From JBFGFX01 sp965232455 (GTDB lineage: Bacteria > Pseudomonadota > Gammaproteobacteria > Steroidobacterales > Woeseiaceae): a stretch of 64,000 nt of DNA. Within the stretch, counting starts at the first letter, position 1. Each line of letters starts with the position of its first letter. The translations under genes were made by a program, and so were the position numbers. The notes under the pieces are model-generated. The model had not been told where the DNA came from and did no database searches. It worked only from the letters and a program-made list of their open reading frames with translations. Below, one piece after another: positions 9,624 through 18,711 of the stretch. The stretch is taken from contig OZ246981.1 of assembly GCA_965232455.1 (NCBI GenBank), forward strand, positions 434,001 through 498,000, written 5' to 3'.

Positions 9624-9995
9624 GTGGTTTCGTCCCTGGTCTCGCGTCCCGTCCGTGCGGGAGCTGCTGTTGTTATTGTCCCGTATCCTGCCATAAGCGG
9701 CGGCGCTTTTCCGCTCGGCGCCAAACGCGTGTTTCGTTGACCAGGTAATAAATGCGGGCCGCTGGCGGTCACTAATAACTAGGTGTTCGGTTGCGTGCCC
9801 GGCGCCCGATTCCGTCCGTAGGCGTGATGCGGATGGTTACTTGCAGTTGTGACCGTTGCCAAAGCGTTCCGCAACGGCGAAGATCGGGGCAGCGCACGGA
9901 TTCGCGGACTTGCGAGTCAGAATAATAAAACAATGATATTGGGGGTCGCGCTGAAAGCACCGCGTGACGGGTAAATCACTACCATCGGTAACGTT
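9624..9995. other. Intergenic region between divergent genes
   Basis: This 372-base stretch separates the minus-strand propeller gene from the plus-strand symporter. No convincing ORF, RNA gene or strong hairpin was seen. The part nearest the symporter is locally AT-rich (cagaataataaaacaatgat at 9917-9936) and is the probable promoter area, but no clear -35/-10 pair can be assigned. Confidence 0.5.
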
Positions 9996-11396
9996 ATGTC
10001 TCTAAATGCCATCCTGGTTGCTGCGAATCTCGTTGTATTTGTCGGGCTCATCATCGCCATAGCTCGCTTGAAGGGGCTCAGCCTGTCGACTCAGATCCTG
10101 ATCGGCCTGGTCATGGGGGCGGCGTACGGCGGGGTCCTGCAACTGGTTTATGCCGGCAATCCCGACGCCATCAGCGGCACGCTCACCTGGACCAACATCG
10201 TCGGCACCAGTTACATCAACCTGTTGAAAATGGTGGTCATGCCGCTCGTGCTGGTCATGATGATTGCCGCCGTCGTGCGCATGCGCGAGATGGGCGCGCT
10301 CGGAAAGATCGGGGGAACGATCGTTGCGATCCTGGTCGGCACGACCATGATCGCCGCATTCATCGGCATTCTCATGGCGAGCGTCTTCGATCTGTCGATG
10401 GACGGTTTGACCGAGGGTGCACGCGAGCTCGCTCGCGCCGAAACGCTCGAGAGCCGTCGCGAATCGATCGCGGAACTCGGCATCGCGGACATGCTGGTCC
10501 GGTTCATCCCGTCGAATATTTTTTACGATCTGACCGGGGCCCGGCCGACGTCGATCATTGCCGTCGTCATCTTCGGTATTCTGTTTGGCATTGCGTGCCT
10601 GCTCGTGGCGCGCGAAGACGCGGAGAAGGGCGAAACGATCGTGTCTTTCGTGGAAACCGTGCAGGCCATCGTCATGAAGCTCGTGCGCATGATCATGCTG
10701 TTGACGCCCTACGGAATTCTCGCGCTGTTGACCAAGGTGGTTGCCGGGTCCAGCTGGGCGGACATACGCAGCCTGTTCACGTTCATCCTCGCCTCGTATA
10801 TCGCGATTGCGCTGATGTTCGGCGTGCATGCGCTGCTGCTGCGCATGAACGGCGTCGACGTGAGCGGCTACTTCAGGAAGGTATGGCCGGTGCTGACGTT
10901 TGCGTTTTCCTCGCGCAGCTCGGCCGCAACGATCCCGCTGAACGTCGAGACGCAGGTCGACGAGTTGAAGGTGCCGCGCCCGATCGCGAACCTGTCGGCG
11001 ACGTTTGGGGCCACGATCGGGCAGAACGGCTGTGCCGGTATCTACCCCGCGATGCTGGCAACGATGATCGCGCCCACTATGGGTCTGGATCCGCTGAGTC
11101 CGAGCTTTTTCCTGCCGCTGATCGGCATTGTCGCGATCAGCTCCTTCGGCATCGCCGGCGTCGGCGGCGGGGCCACCTTTGCCGCGCTGGTCGTGCTGCC
11201 GGCGATGGGCATGCCGATCGCGCTCGTGGCGCTGCTCATCTCGATCGAACCGCTGATCGACATGGCGCGGACCGCCTTGAACGTCAACGGCGCGATGACC
11301 ACCGGCGTGCTGACCGGCCGCCTGCTGAAGATCGACGCGCAGGAAGAGGGTCCCGCCGAATTACCGGAGGGCGTCCAGACGGCCGCGCCGGAGTAG
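9996..11396 (+). CDS. Dicarboxylate/amino acid:cation symporter, TcyP-like (cystine)
   Basis: The 466-residue integral membrane protein has about eight to ten hydrophobic segments and the SDF/DAACS family core: a serine-rich hairpin SSRSSAATIPLN, GATIGQNGCAGIYPAM, and a C-terminal HP2-type segment GIAGVGGGATFAALVVLP, then NVNGAMTTGVLTGRLL. The SSRSSAATIP and NVETQ wording resembles the YdjN/TcyP L-cystine branch more than the glutamate or C4-dicarboxylate branches. It is a single-gene unit convergent with the alcohol dehydrogenase gene. Cystine as substrate is inferred from family resemblance. Confidence 0.85.
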   Translation: MSLNAILVAANLVVFVGLIIAIARLKGLSLSTQILIGLVMGAAYGGVLQLVYAGNPDAISGTLTWTNIVGTSYINLLKMVVMPLVLVMMIAAVVRMREMGALGKIGGTIVAILVGTTMIAAFIGILMASVFDLSMDGLTEGARELARAETLESRRESIAELGIADMLVRFIPSNIFYDLTGARPTSIIAVVIFGILFGIACLLVAREDAEKGETIVSFVETVQAIVMKLVRMIMLLTPYGILALLTKVVAGSSWADIRSLFTFILASYIAIALMFGVHALLLRMNGVDVSGYFRKVWPVLTFAFSSRSSAATIPLNVETQVDELKVPRPIANLSATFGATIGQNGCAGIYPAMLATMIAPTMGLDPLSPSFFLPLIGIVAISSFGIAGVGGGATFAALVVLPAMGMPIALVALLISIEPLIDMARTALNVNGAMTTGVLTGRLLKIDAQEEGPAELPEGVQTAAPE

Positions 11397-11445
11397 CGAC
11401 GCGAACCCTGTTTGGAACGTACGGCGGCGCCAGCGCGGATACGAG

Positions 11446-12471
11446 CTAGCCGCCGGTGACGGCCAGCACTTTGGCGCCGCGCACGTTGCCGGCCCGCAGG
11501 TCGCGTAAGGCCCGATTGGCCGCTTCCAGCGGGTAGGTCTCGACTTCCGGTTTGATGCCGGCCTCGGCCGCAACGTCGAGAAACGAGGCGATATCGGCGC
11601 TGGTAACGTTCGCGACGGTTTTGAGTTCTTTCTCCTGCCAGAGGTGTTCGGCGTAGTCGATGCCGGTCAACAGCGCCTTGTCCCCGTCTTCCTTGCGGAT
11701 CGCATTGATGACCAGTCTCCCTCCCGGACGGAGGTTTCCCAGCGCCGCAATCACCGGCCGCCACGCCGGCGTCGTGTCGATGATGGCGTGCGGCGGTTCG
11801 GGCGCCGTGTCTTCGGTATCGCCGCTCCATGCGGCGCCCAGTTCCCGCGCGAACGCTCGCTCCTTGGGGCTGCGTGCAAATACGTAGACGGGCGATCTTG
11901 GATACAGGAAGCGGGCAATCTGCAATACCAAATGGCCGGAGCCGCCGAACCCGGTCAGTCCGAGCACGTCACCGTCGCCGATGCCCGTGAGCATCAGCGC
12001 GCGATATCCGACGCCGCCGGCGCAGAGCAGCGGCGCGGCTTCGTAGTCTGTAAATACCTCCGGTATCGGATAGGCGTAGTCTTCGTGTACGCGGAGATAC
12101 TCCGCGTAACCGCCGTCGACGTCGCGTCCGGTGGCGACAAACTCCTCGCTGATGTTCTCTTCGTGCCCGCCCGAGGAATGATTTATCCAACCGACTCCCA
12201 GCCGGTCGCCGATATCGAAGCGTTGCGCGCCGCTGCCCAAGGCAACGACACGGCCGACGACTTCATGCCCCGGGATGACCGGTAAAGACGGAGGAGGCGT
12301 GCGGCCTTCGATTTCGTCGAGTTCGGTATGGCAGACGCCGCAAGCCGACACCCGCAACAAGACCTCGCTGTCACCCGGCTCCGGTCTTGCGACTTCGGCC
12401 ATTACGAGCGGCTCGGGATTCTCGTCGAACGACGCAAGCGACTTCAGGAGCATCGCCTTCATGGCCGGCAT
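11446..12471 (-). CDS. Zinc-type alcohol dehydrogenase without structural-zinc cysteines
   Basis: This MDR-family protein (341 residues) has a catalytic zinc site: C47 in CGVCHTELD, H69-E70 in PGHEVVG, and a third ligand in LLCAGGVGYRAL. The nucleotide fold shows as GLTGFGGSGHLVLQIA. The structural-zinc lobe, usually four cysteines in this class, reads GWINHSSGGHEENISEEF here and has none. The frame stays open upstream to 12798, but that part is a shadow of the next gene, so ATG 12471 (or 12462) is taken as the start. It lies 14 bases after the TauE/SafE gene, at the 3' end of the cco operon. Substrate unknown. Confidence 0.88.
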   Translation of the reverse strand: MPAMKAMLLKSLASFDENPEPLVMAEVARPEPGDSEVLLRVSACGVCHTELDEIEGRTPPPSLPVIPGHEVVGRVVALGSGAQRFDIGDRLGVGWINHSSGGHEENISEEFVATGRDVDGGYAEYLRVHEDYAYPIPEVFTDYEAAPLLCAGGVGYRALMLTGIGDGDVLGLTGFGGSGHLVLQIARFLYPRSPVYVFARSPKERAFARELGAAWSGDTEDTAPEPPHAIIDTTPAWRPVIAALGNLRPGGRLVINAIRKEDGDKALLTGIDYAEHLWQEKELKTVANVTSADIASFLDVAAEAGIKPEVETYPLEAANRALRDLRAGNVRGAKVLAVTGG

Positions 12472-12485
12472 CCCGTCATGAACGC

Positions 12486-13244
12486 CTAACGAGAGGGCGT
12501 CGAGACGCCGGAGGGTTCCGCTGGGTGGACATGCTGATGGCCGCCGTCGTCGCCACCATGATCGCCCATGTGCAGATACGGCATGGCCAGTGCAAACGCG
12601 CCGACGAGCACGAGCGTTGCGCCGGTCAAACGGCGCAGCACAGGTTGCTTCGACCACTGGCTCAGTTTCTGCGCCGACGCGCCGGCCAGCAAGAGCGCGG
12701 GTAGGGTGCCCAGCCAGAACGACAGCATGACCAGAGCCCCCCCGGCCGCGGTGCCGCTGGTTGCCGCGACCGCGACTGCGCTGTAAACGAGGCCGCACGG
12801 AAGCGCGCCCCAGAGGAATCCTGCGGCCAGCGCCCTAGGCGGATTGTTCATGGGCAACACGTGGCGCGCCAGCGGTGAAAGGCGGCGCCACAATACGCTG
12901 CCGCCGGTTTCGAGGTAGCTCAGAACACGCAGCTTGAAAACCAGGTTGAGTCCGAGCGCGATGACCAGCGCCGCGGCGAGCACGCGGAGTACCGACAGCC
13001 CCGTGTCGACGCCGGCGATCCTTGTTAGCACCAGACCCGCGGCGCCCGCGATGGCGCCGAGCAGTACGTAGAACAGAAGCCGTCCTGTGTTGTAGGCGAC
13101 GCGTCTTATCGTCGCGGCCCAGGTTGCGTCACCCGTCGGTTGGCTCTCGAATAGCACGACCACGGGACCGCACATACCCAAACAATGGCCGCTGCCGAAA
13201 AACCCGGCCAGGAAAGCAACCGGCAAAAGCAGCTCGCTACTCAT
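12486..13244 (-). CDS. Sulfite exporter TauE/SafE-family membrane protein of the cco cluster
   Basis: The 252-residue polytopic protein has an N-terminal GFFGSGHCLGMCGPVV motif, typical of the UreH/TauE-like proteins that sit between ccoS and downstream genes in many cbb3 clusters. There are about six membrane segments and a His-rich C-terminus (HMGDHGGDDGGHQHVH) that could bind metal. It overlaps ccoS by four bases (13241-13244). In this context it is thought to take part in copper or metal handling for cbb3 assembly rather than sulfite export. That role is inferred from gene neighbourhood. Confidence 0.85.
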   Translation of the reverse strand: MSSELLLPVAFLAGFFGSGHCLGMCGPVVVLFESQPTGDATWAATIRRVAYNTGRLLFYVLLGAIAGAAGLVLTRIAGVDTGLSVLRVLAAALVIALGLNLVFKLRVLSYLETGGSVLWRRLSPLARHVLPMNNPPRALAAGFLWGALPCGLVYSAVAVAATSGTAAGGALVMLSFWLGTLPALLLAGASAQKLSQWSKQPVLRRLTGATLVLVGAFALAMPYLHMGDHGGDDGGHQHVHPAEPSGVSTPSR

Positions 13245-13456
13245 GCGTTCTTTTCCTCGCGGTGTTTGTCATCGTCAACGGCGGCGTCGCCCCGGCGGCC
13301 GGAACGTCTTGGCGCCCGGTCGTCGTCGAGGACCACGCTCCAGGCCGGTGACTCCAGATCGTCGAACTGGCCGGACCGCGTCGCCCAGAAGAACGCACCG
13401 ACGGCGAGGCAGAGCAGAATCAGCCCAAGCGGGATCAATAAATACAGGATCGTCAC
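13241..13456 (-). CDS. ccoS: cbb3-type oxidase assembly protein CcoS
   Basis: The 71-residue protein has one N-terminal membrane helix (LYLLIPLGLILLCLAVGAFF) followed by the CcoS hallmark WATRSGQFDDLESPAWSVVLDDD and a charged tail. It is needed for maturation of the cbb3 oxidase, probably cofactor insertion into CcoN. It overlaps the end of ccoI and the start of the next gene by four bases each, which shows tight translational coupling. Confidence 0.95.
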   Translation of the reverse strand: MTILYLLIPLGLILLCLAVGAFFWATRSGQFDDLESPAWSVVLDDDRAPRRSGRRGDAAVDDDKHREEKNA

Positions 13457-15963
13457 ACCAGCGCCTCCCGCGACACGGCATCGGGTTTTTCAGCCGGGCG
13501 GCCGGGGAGCGATGCAGCGTCGGCACGCTGCAGGCGCAGAGCGTTGGCGACCACGATCAGGGAACTCAGCGACATGCCGATGGCGGCCATCCACGGCGCG
13601 AGCAGCCCCGTCGCCGCAAGGGGAACGGCGGTGAGATTGTAAGCGATCGCCCAGGCAATGTTCTGACGGATGATCCGGCGCGTGTTGACCGCGATCTTCG
13701 CGGCGTCGGCGACGGTTCCGAGGCGCTTGCCGAGTACGACGGCGTCCGAACTTGCGCGTGCGAGGGCCGTGCCGGCGTCAATTGCGATGGACGCGTCCGC
13801 TGCGGATAGGACGGGCGCATCGTTGATCCCGTCTCCAACCATGAGCACCCGTTCGCCCTCCGCGCGCCGTTTGCGGACGAGCTCCAGCTTGTCCAACGGC
13901 GTCATCCCGGCATGCCATTCGCCGACGTCGAGCGCGCCGGCAACCGCGGCGACCGGATCCTCGCGATCGCCGCTGGCGATGATGACCCGGTGGCCAAGTG
14001 CTTTCAGGGCCGCAATCGCATCTCCCGCATCCGCGCGCAGCTCGTCGCCAATCGCGAAACGGGCGAGCAGGCCCTTGTCGTCACCGAGGTAAACCTCGGT
14101 CAGGGAGTCCTGCTGGTGCCTGTTCACGATCGCTGCGTCGCTCAGGCCGGCGACGTAGTCGGCGCTGCCGATGCGGTAGGGCGTGCCGTCGACGCGCGCT
14201 TCCACGCCGCAGCCCGGTTCTGCGGAAGGCGCCTCGGTCGTGTGCCGGCCTCTCTCGAAAAAGCCCGCGAAGGCGCGCGCGAGGACGTGCTCGGAGGCGG
14301 TTTCGATAGCGGCCGCGATTCGCAGGTAATGCAGGGAATCGTGCGCTTTTCCCGCGTCAAGCACTTCCGTCTCGACAATCGACGGACGGCCCGCCGTCAA
14401 CGTGCCGGTCTTGTCGAAAACGATGAGCGCGTTTCGCGAGAGGACGTCCAGCACGCGAGAGCGGACGAGCAGAAAACCGTCGCGCGCGAGTCTCGATGCC
14501 GCCGCCGCCAGGGCCGCCGGTGTTGCCAGCGCGAGGGCGCAGGGGCAGGTGACGACGAGGGTGGCCAACACGATCTCGAAGGCGCGGGACGGGTCGATGC
14601 TGAGCCAGATTGCGCCCGTTGCCGTCGCGATGGCGATCACGCCGATGACGAATTTACTCGCGATCCGATCGGCGAGCAGCGCGACGCGTGGCCGGTCGGC
14701 CTTTGCGCGTTCGAGCAGGCGGCCGATCTCGGCCAGGCTGGTGCTTGCGCCGGTCAGGGTAATTTTGATCGAGGCGTTGCCGATCCGGTTGATACTGCCC
14801 GCGAACACCTCCATGCCCGGCTTGCGGATGACGGGCATCGACTCGCCGGTCAGCAGCGACTCGTCGACGGCCAGCTCTCCGGACAGGACCGAGCCGTCCG
14901 CCGGAATGACGTCGCCGGGCCGCAGCAGGACCGTGTCGCCGACCCGGATCCTGTCGAGCGATACGACTTCGGCGTCGTTGCCGCGCAGCCGGGTTACCGT
15001 CTCGGGCAGGAGGCGCGCGAGCGCCTGTGTGTAATCGTCGGCCCGGTGCCGCGCGCGCATTTCCAAATACCGCGTCGCGCTCAGGAACAGGACAAACATG
15101 GCGACGGAGTCGAAGTAAATCTCACCGGCGCCGATTAAGGTCGCGCGCATCGATGCGAGGAACGCCGCGAGGATCGCGATCGCGACGGGCAAGTCCATCC
15201 CCGGGGAGCGCGCCCGAATGCCGCGGATCGCCGCCTCGAAGAAAGGCCGCGCCGAGTAGAAAACAATCGGCAGGCAGACAAGCAGGCTTATCACTCGCAG
15301 GAACTGCTCGATAGGGTCTTCTATGCCGTAAAAGCTGCCCGCGTAAAGCGCGACGGCGAACATCATGACCTGCATGCCGGCGGCGGCCGCGACGACCAGT
15401 CGTCGTAACGCGGTTCGTTGTTCACCGGCGTTGTCGCTGTCGGCCAGTCCCGCGGCCGTCGGTTGGGGTTTGAAACCGAGCCGCGAGATGCTGCCCAGTA
15501 GTTCGGCAAAACTCAGTTCTGCGATGTCCCAGCGGATGACCGCCCGTCGCGTGGCCGGATTGACCGAGAGGTCCTCGATCGCGCCGATGCGCTGCAGCGC
15601 GTTGTCCAGCAGCCAGACGCAGGCCGAACAGTACATGCCGCCGATATCGATGCTGGCTTCGGCCAGCTTGCCCTCTTTGTGCACGTACCGCTGCAGGAGA
15701 TCTTCGTCGTCGTAGTACCGCCAGTCGGCGAGATCGGCGCGCAGGCCCAGTTCCTCGCACGGCGGGCTGCGATGCTCGTAGAATGCCTCAAGGCCGCTGC
15801 CGTGGATGAATTCGGCGACCGCCTTGCAACCGATACAACAGACCGGCTGACGGAGCTCGTCCAGTCGCGCGTAAATCGGCGCGCCGCCGGGCAGCGCCTC
15901 CCCACAATGAAAGCAGGGCCGGGCGGCGGTCACGTCAGCGGTCCGCTGCCGCGGGAGCGTCAC
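13453..15963 (-). CDS. ccoI: Cu+-exporting P1B-type ATPase CcoI/FixI
   Basis: The roughly 830-residue protein has an N-terminal Cys-rich region (CFHCGEALPGG, CCIGC), a heavy-metal-associated domain with MYCSACVW, eight membrane helices with the TCPCALALATP ion-transport motif, the phosphorylation loop DKTGTL and the hinge GDGINDAPVL. In cco clusters this pump exports copper(I) to the periplasm for the CuB site of CcoN. The GTG at 15963 gives a 29-base overlap with the upstream ccoH-like gene. A GTG at 15933, one base after that gene's stop, is an equally plausible start. Confidence 0.95.
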   Translation of the reverse strand: MTLPRQRTADVTAARPCFHCGEALPGGAPIYARLDELRQPVCCIGCKAVAEFIHGSGLEAFYEHRSPPCEELGLRADLADWRYYDDEDLLQRYVHKEGKLAEASIDIGGMYCSACVWLLDNALQRIGAIEDLSVNPATRRAVIRWDIAELSFAELLGSISRLGFKPQPTAAGLADSDNAGEQRTALRRLVVAAAAGMQVMMFAVALYAGSFYGIEDPIEQFLRVISLLVCLPIVFYSARPFFEAAIRGIRARSPGMDLPVAIAILAAFLASMRATLIGAGEIYFDSVAMFVLFLSATRYLEMRARHRADDYTQALARLLPETVTRLRGNDAEVVSLDRIRVGDTVLLRPGDVIPADGSVLSGELAVDESLLTGESMPVIRKPGMEVFAGSINRIGNASIKITLTGASTSLAEIGRLLERAKADRPRVALLADRIASKFVIGVIAIATATGAIWLSIDPSRAFEIVLATLVVTCPCALALATPAALAAAASRLARDGFLLVRSRVLDVLSRNALIVFDKTGTLTAGRPSIVETEVLDAGKAHDSLHYLRIAAAIETASEHVLARAFAGFFERGRHTTEAPSAEPGCGVEARVDGTPYRIGSADYVAGLSDAAIVNRHQQDSLTEVYLGDDKGLLARFAIGDELRADAGDAIAALKALGHRVIIASGDREDPVAAVAGALDVGEWHAGMTPLDKLELVRKRRAEGERVLMVGDGINDAPVLSAADASIAIDAGTALARASSDAVVLGKRLGTVADAAKIAVNTRRIIRQNIAWAIAYNLTAVPLAATGLLAPWMAAIGMSLSSLIVVANALRLQRADAASLPGRPAEKPDAVSREALV

Positions 15964-16123
15964 TCTCGAGTTCGGGATCGCCGACTATCTGATGCGGGCT
16001 CGTGATGGCCAGATAAATGGTCAGCAGACAGCCCGCGACCGTCAATGCGGGAATGGCGATCACGAGCCAGACGATGCGATATCGAAACCATGGAACGTTG
16101 TCTGTCGATGTCGTTGTGTTCAC
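15935..16123 (-). CDS. Very short CcoH/FixH-like membrane protein
   Basis: A GTG start with a strong AGGAGG site (inside the end of ccoG) gives a 62-residue protein. It has one membrane helix (IVWLVIAIPALTVAGCLLTIYLAI) followed by SPHQIVGD, resembling the first helix and adjacent motif of FixH/CcoH. It occupies the ccoH position between ccoG and ccoI. Normal CcoH proteins have about 150-170 residues with a periplasmic Ig-like domain, which is absent here. It may be a minimal CcoH or a different small assembly factor. No frameshifted remnant of the missing domain could fit, because ccoI begins at once. Confidence 0.75.
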   Translation of the reverse strand: MNTTTSTDNVPWFRYRIVWLVIAIPALTVAGCLLTIYLAITSPHQIVGDPELESDAPAAADR

Positions 16124-16124
16124 A

Positions 16125-17510
16125 TCAACCTCCTGTAGGGCCACGGAAGCGGCTCTCTTCGGTGACCCGGATGTTCGGGTCGTCGATCGCTTCCAGTATA
16201 AACTCGATGCGCTGGCCGCCCACGGCGCTCTCATGGGGCGCGGTCACCGAGGTCGGCAGCGTGTATACGGACTCGGCGTCGACGGCGATACGCGTTTCCG
16301 TCTGAATGGCGATCCCATCGAGGCCGCGGACGCTCAGCTCGTATTCACGCGCCTCGTTACGCTTGTTGACGATCCGCAGCGTGAAGTTGTTCTCGATGCC
16401 CTGCCGGCCTACATCCCGGAAGAGCGTATTCCGGTCGCGCAACACGTCCAGGATGACCGGCTGCCTCAGTATGATGGACGACGTCAGGGCGACGATCAGC
16501 ACGCTCAGGATCGCACTGTATACCACGGTCCTCGGGCGAATGAGCTTGTACGGCTTGTTATGGAGCGCGTGTTCGGTGCTATAGCGGATCAGGCCCCGCG
16601 GATACTGCATTTTGTCCATGACGCCGTCGCAGGCGTCGATGCATGCCGCGCAGGCGATGCACTCATATTGCAGGCCCTCGCGGATATCGATGCCCGTCGG
16701 GCAGACCTGGACGCACAGGGTGCAGTCGATACAGTCACCGAGGCCGATTGCCTTTGGATCGACGTTGCGTTTGCGCCCGCCCCTGGGTTCGCCCCGTGCC
16801 TCGTCATAGGTGATGATCAGCGAGTCTTTGTCGAACATCGCGCCCTGAAAACGTGCGTACGGGCACATGTATTTGCACACCTGTTCGCGCATGAAACCCG
16901 CGTTTCCGTAGGTCGCGAATCCGTAGAAGACGACCCAGAACAGCTCCCAACCGCCGACGGAGAAGGTGCCGAGGTCAACCGCGAGCTGTCGTATCGGCAC
17001 GAAAAAGCCGACGAAGGAAAACCCGGTAAACAACGCGAGTGTTATCCAACAGGCCTGTTTCGCCGTTTTTTTCCAGACCTTGTCGAACGTCCAGGGTGCG
17101 TTGTCGAGCTTTATTCGCTTGCCGCGGTCGCCTTCGATGAGGCGCTCGATCCAGGTAAATGCCTCCGTCCAGACGGTTTGCGGGCAGGCAAACCCGCACC
17201 ACAGGCGTCCCGCGATGGCCGTGAAAAAGAACAGGCTGACCGCGAGAATGATCAGCAGGAGCGCGAGATAGACGAAGTCCTGGGGCCAGAGCGTGAGGCC
17301 GAAGATGTAGAACTTTCTCGCCGGCAGGTCGAAAAGGACCGCCTGGCGGCCCTCCCAGGTTAGCCAGGGCCCACCGTAGAACATGCCGAGGAGAACGAAC
17401 ATTGCCACTCGGCGCAGGGTCGCAAAGCGGCCCTTGACCTCACGTGGGTAAACCTTGTCCTCGCTCCGATAGAGCGCGCCGTATTCGTAGCCCGCGGATT
17501 TTTTTGACAT
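16125..17510 (-). CDS. ccoG: Cytochrome c oxidase accessory protein CcoG (FixG/RdxA)
   Basis: The 461-residue protein has several membrane helices, two ferredoxin-type cysteine clusters (DCIDCTLCVQVCPTGID and CIACAACIDACDGVMDK), further cysteines in RLWCGFACPQTVW and REQVCKYMCPYARFQG, and a C-terminal Ig-like FixG domain (about 345-460). CcoG is a membrane iron-sulfur protein that reduces copper(II) for cbb3 assembly. Its stop is separated by one base from the GTG of the short ccoH-like gene. The intact C-terminal Ig domain is of interest because the neighbouring CcoH-like protein lacks one. Confidence 0.95.
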   Translation of the reverse strand: MSKKSAGYEYGALYRSEDKVYPREVKGRFATLRRVAMFVLLGMFYGGPWLTWEGRQAVLFDLPARKFYIFGLTLWPQDFVYLALLLIILAVSLFFFTAIAGRLWCGFACPQTVWTEAFTWIERLIEGDRGKRIKLDNAPWTFDKVWKKTAKQACWITLALFTGFSFVGFFVPIRQLAVDLGTFSVGGWELFWVVFYGFATYGNAGFMREQVCKYMCPYARFQGAMFDKDSLIITYDEARGEPRGGRKRNVDPKAIGLGDCIDCTLCVQVCPTGIDIREGLQYECIACAACIDACDGVMDKMQYPRGLIRYSTEHALHNKPYKLIRPRTVVYSAILSVLIVALTSSIILRQPVILDVLRDRNTLFRDVGRQGIENNFTLRIVNKRNEAREYELSVRGLDGIAIQTETRIAVDAESVYTLPTSVTAPHESAVGGQRIEFILEAIDDPNIRVTEESRFRGPTGG

Positions 17511-17521
17511 GGCGGGGCACG

Positions 17522-17806
17522 CTAAGGGCGTCGCGGCCAGTTACGTTTACGTCGTACGAGACGCAAAACCAACCAGCCGCTTACCCAGGCATAAAACCAA
17601 AGAAAAAAGAACCCGATGGCGTAACCGGCGTTGCTGCTCTCAACGCCGGGAAGGCCTATTGCGTCGACGAAGACGAACGGATCGACAAAGGCAAACATCA
17701 GCATCGTAAACACCGAAGCCATCAGGAAACTTATCCACGACAACACCGCGATTTTTTGCGTATCGCGCGACCACTCGGCAACGCCGTCGTTGTCTTCCGC
17801 GGACAT
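17522..17806 (-). CDS. Small two-helix membrane protein between ccoP and ccoG
   Basis: The 94-residue protein has two hydrophobic segments (IAVLSWISFLMASVFTMLMFA and YAIGFFFLWFYAWVSGWLVL) and a basic C-terminus (RRKRNWPRRP). It lies 17 bases after ccoP and 11 bases before ccoG on the same strand, so it belongs to the cco operon. I do not recognise a named family. Its location suggests a cbb3 assembly or accessory role, which is unproven. Confidence 0.8.
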   Translation of the reverse strand: MSAEDNDGVAEWSRDTQKIAVLSWISFLMASVFTMLMFAFVDPFVFVDAIGLPGVESSNAGYAIGFFFLWFYAWVSGWLVLRLVRRKRNWPRRP

Positions 17807-17823
17807 CGTTGTATTGACAGGCC

Positions 17824-18711
17824 CTAGTCGCCTGAATCCCTTGAAAGGCTGTAAACGTATGCTGCCAGAATTCTCGCCCGGTCGGAACCGATCAGCTTGT
17901 CGTGGGCCGGCATCACGCCGTTTCTGCCTTCAACGATGCTCTGCCTGACCGCGGCGTCCGAACTCCCGTAGAGCCAGACGTCGTCAACGAGGTTTGGGCC
18001 GCCGAGCATCTGGTTGCCGGTGCCGTCGGCGGCGTGGCAAGCGCTGCAGAAGGTGACGTATTTGCCGTGGATCGGTGAACCGGCGTCGAGCCCGTCCGCC
18101 ATCGAGCGGACGTAGTCGACCATGGCGTCGAGGTCGTCGCCCAGCGCCGCCGACAGCGACGGCATGATGCCGCTGCGGCCGTTCAGGATCGCATGCTCGA
18201 TCTGCGCGGGCTGGTCACCCCAGAGCCAGTCGTCGTCAACCAGGTTGGGAAAACCGACCGCGCCGCGCGCCGTAGAGCCATGGCATTGAGCACAGTAGTT
18301 GGCGTACAGGCTTTGGCCGATACCGAGCGCCGCGGGATCCGTGGCGAGTTCGGCGATCTCCATCTGGCCGTATTGCGCGAAAATGGGCCCGTAACGTGCT
18401 TCGGCGGCGGCCATTTCCTGCTCGTACTGATCTATCTGCGACCACCCGAACGTGCCGGCGAAATTGCCCAGGCCGGGGTAGACGATCAGGTAGCCCGCGC
18501 TGAACACGATCGTGAGCACAAAAAGATACAGCCACCACATCGGCAGCGGGTTATTGAGTTCGCGAACGTTTTCGTCCCAGACGTGGGACTCGGATTCTTT
18601 AATCTCCGCGTCCGATTGCCGCTGCCGGTTGGTCCAGAAAATCAGCCAGAAACAGGCCAGCAACGATAAAACCGTGCCGATGATTACGTACCAGCTCAAC
18701 GCGCTGCTCAT
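17824..18711 (-). CDS. ccoP: cbb3-type cytochrome c oxidase subunit III (diheme)
   Basis: The 295-residue protein has two N-terminal membrane helices and a periplasmic diheme cytochrome c part with CAQCH and CSACH haem-binding motifs and downstream Met ligands. The ADGLDAGSPIHGKYV linker and the repeated GGPNLVDD are typical of CcoP. It receives electrons from soluble cytochromes and passes them to CcoO/CcoN. Its ATG overlaps the ccoQ stop (ATGA). Confidence 0.97.
   Translation of the reverse strand: MSSALSWYVIIGTVLSLLACFWLIFWTNRQRQSDAEIKESESHVWDENVRELNNPLPMWWLYLFVLTIVFSAGYLIVYPGLGNFAGTFGWSQIDQYEQEMAAAEARYGPIFAQYGQMEIAELATDPAALGIGQSLYANYCAQCHGSTARGAVGFPNLVDDDWLWGDQPAQIEHAILNGRSGIMPSLSAALGDDLDAMVDYVRSMADGLDAGSPIHGKYVTFCSACHAADGTGNQMLGGPNLVDDVWLYGSSDAAVRQSIVEGRNGVMPAHDKLIGSDRARILAAYVYSLSRDSGD

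Noticed and set aside
12472..12798. 109-residue upstream extension of the alcohol dehydrogenase frame
   Set aside because: It overlaps the TauE/SafE gene in another frame and shows no MDR similarity, since the conserved N-terminus begins at MKAMLLKSL.
16017..17363. 448-codon plus-strand frame opposite ccoG
   Set aside because: CcoG on the other strand has all its ferredoxin motifs, and the antisense product looks like a low-complexity shadow.
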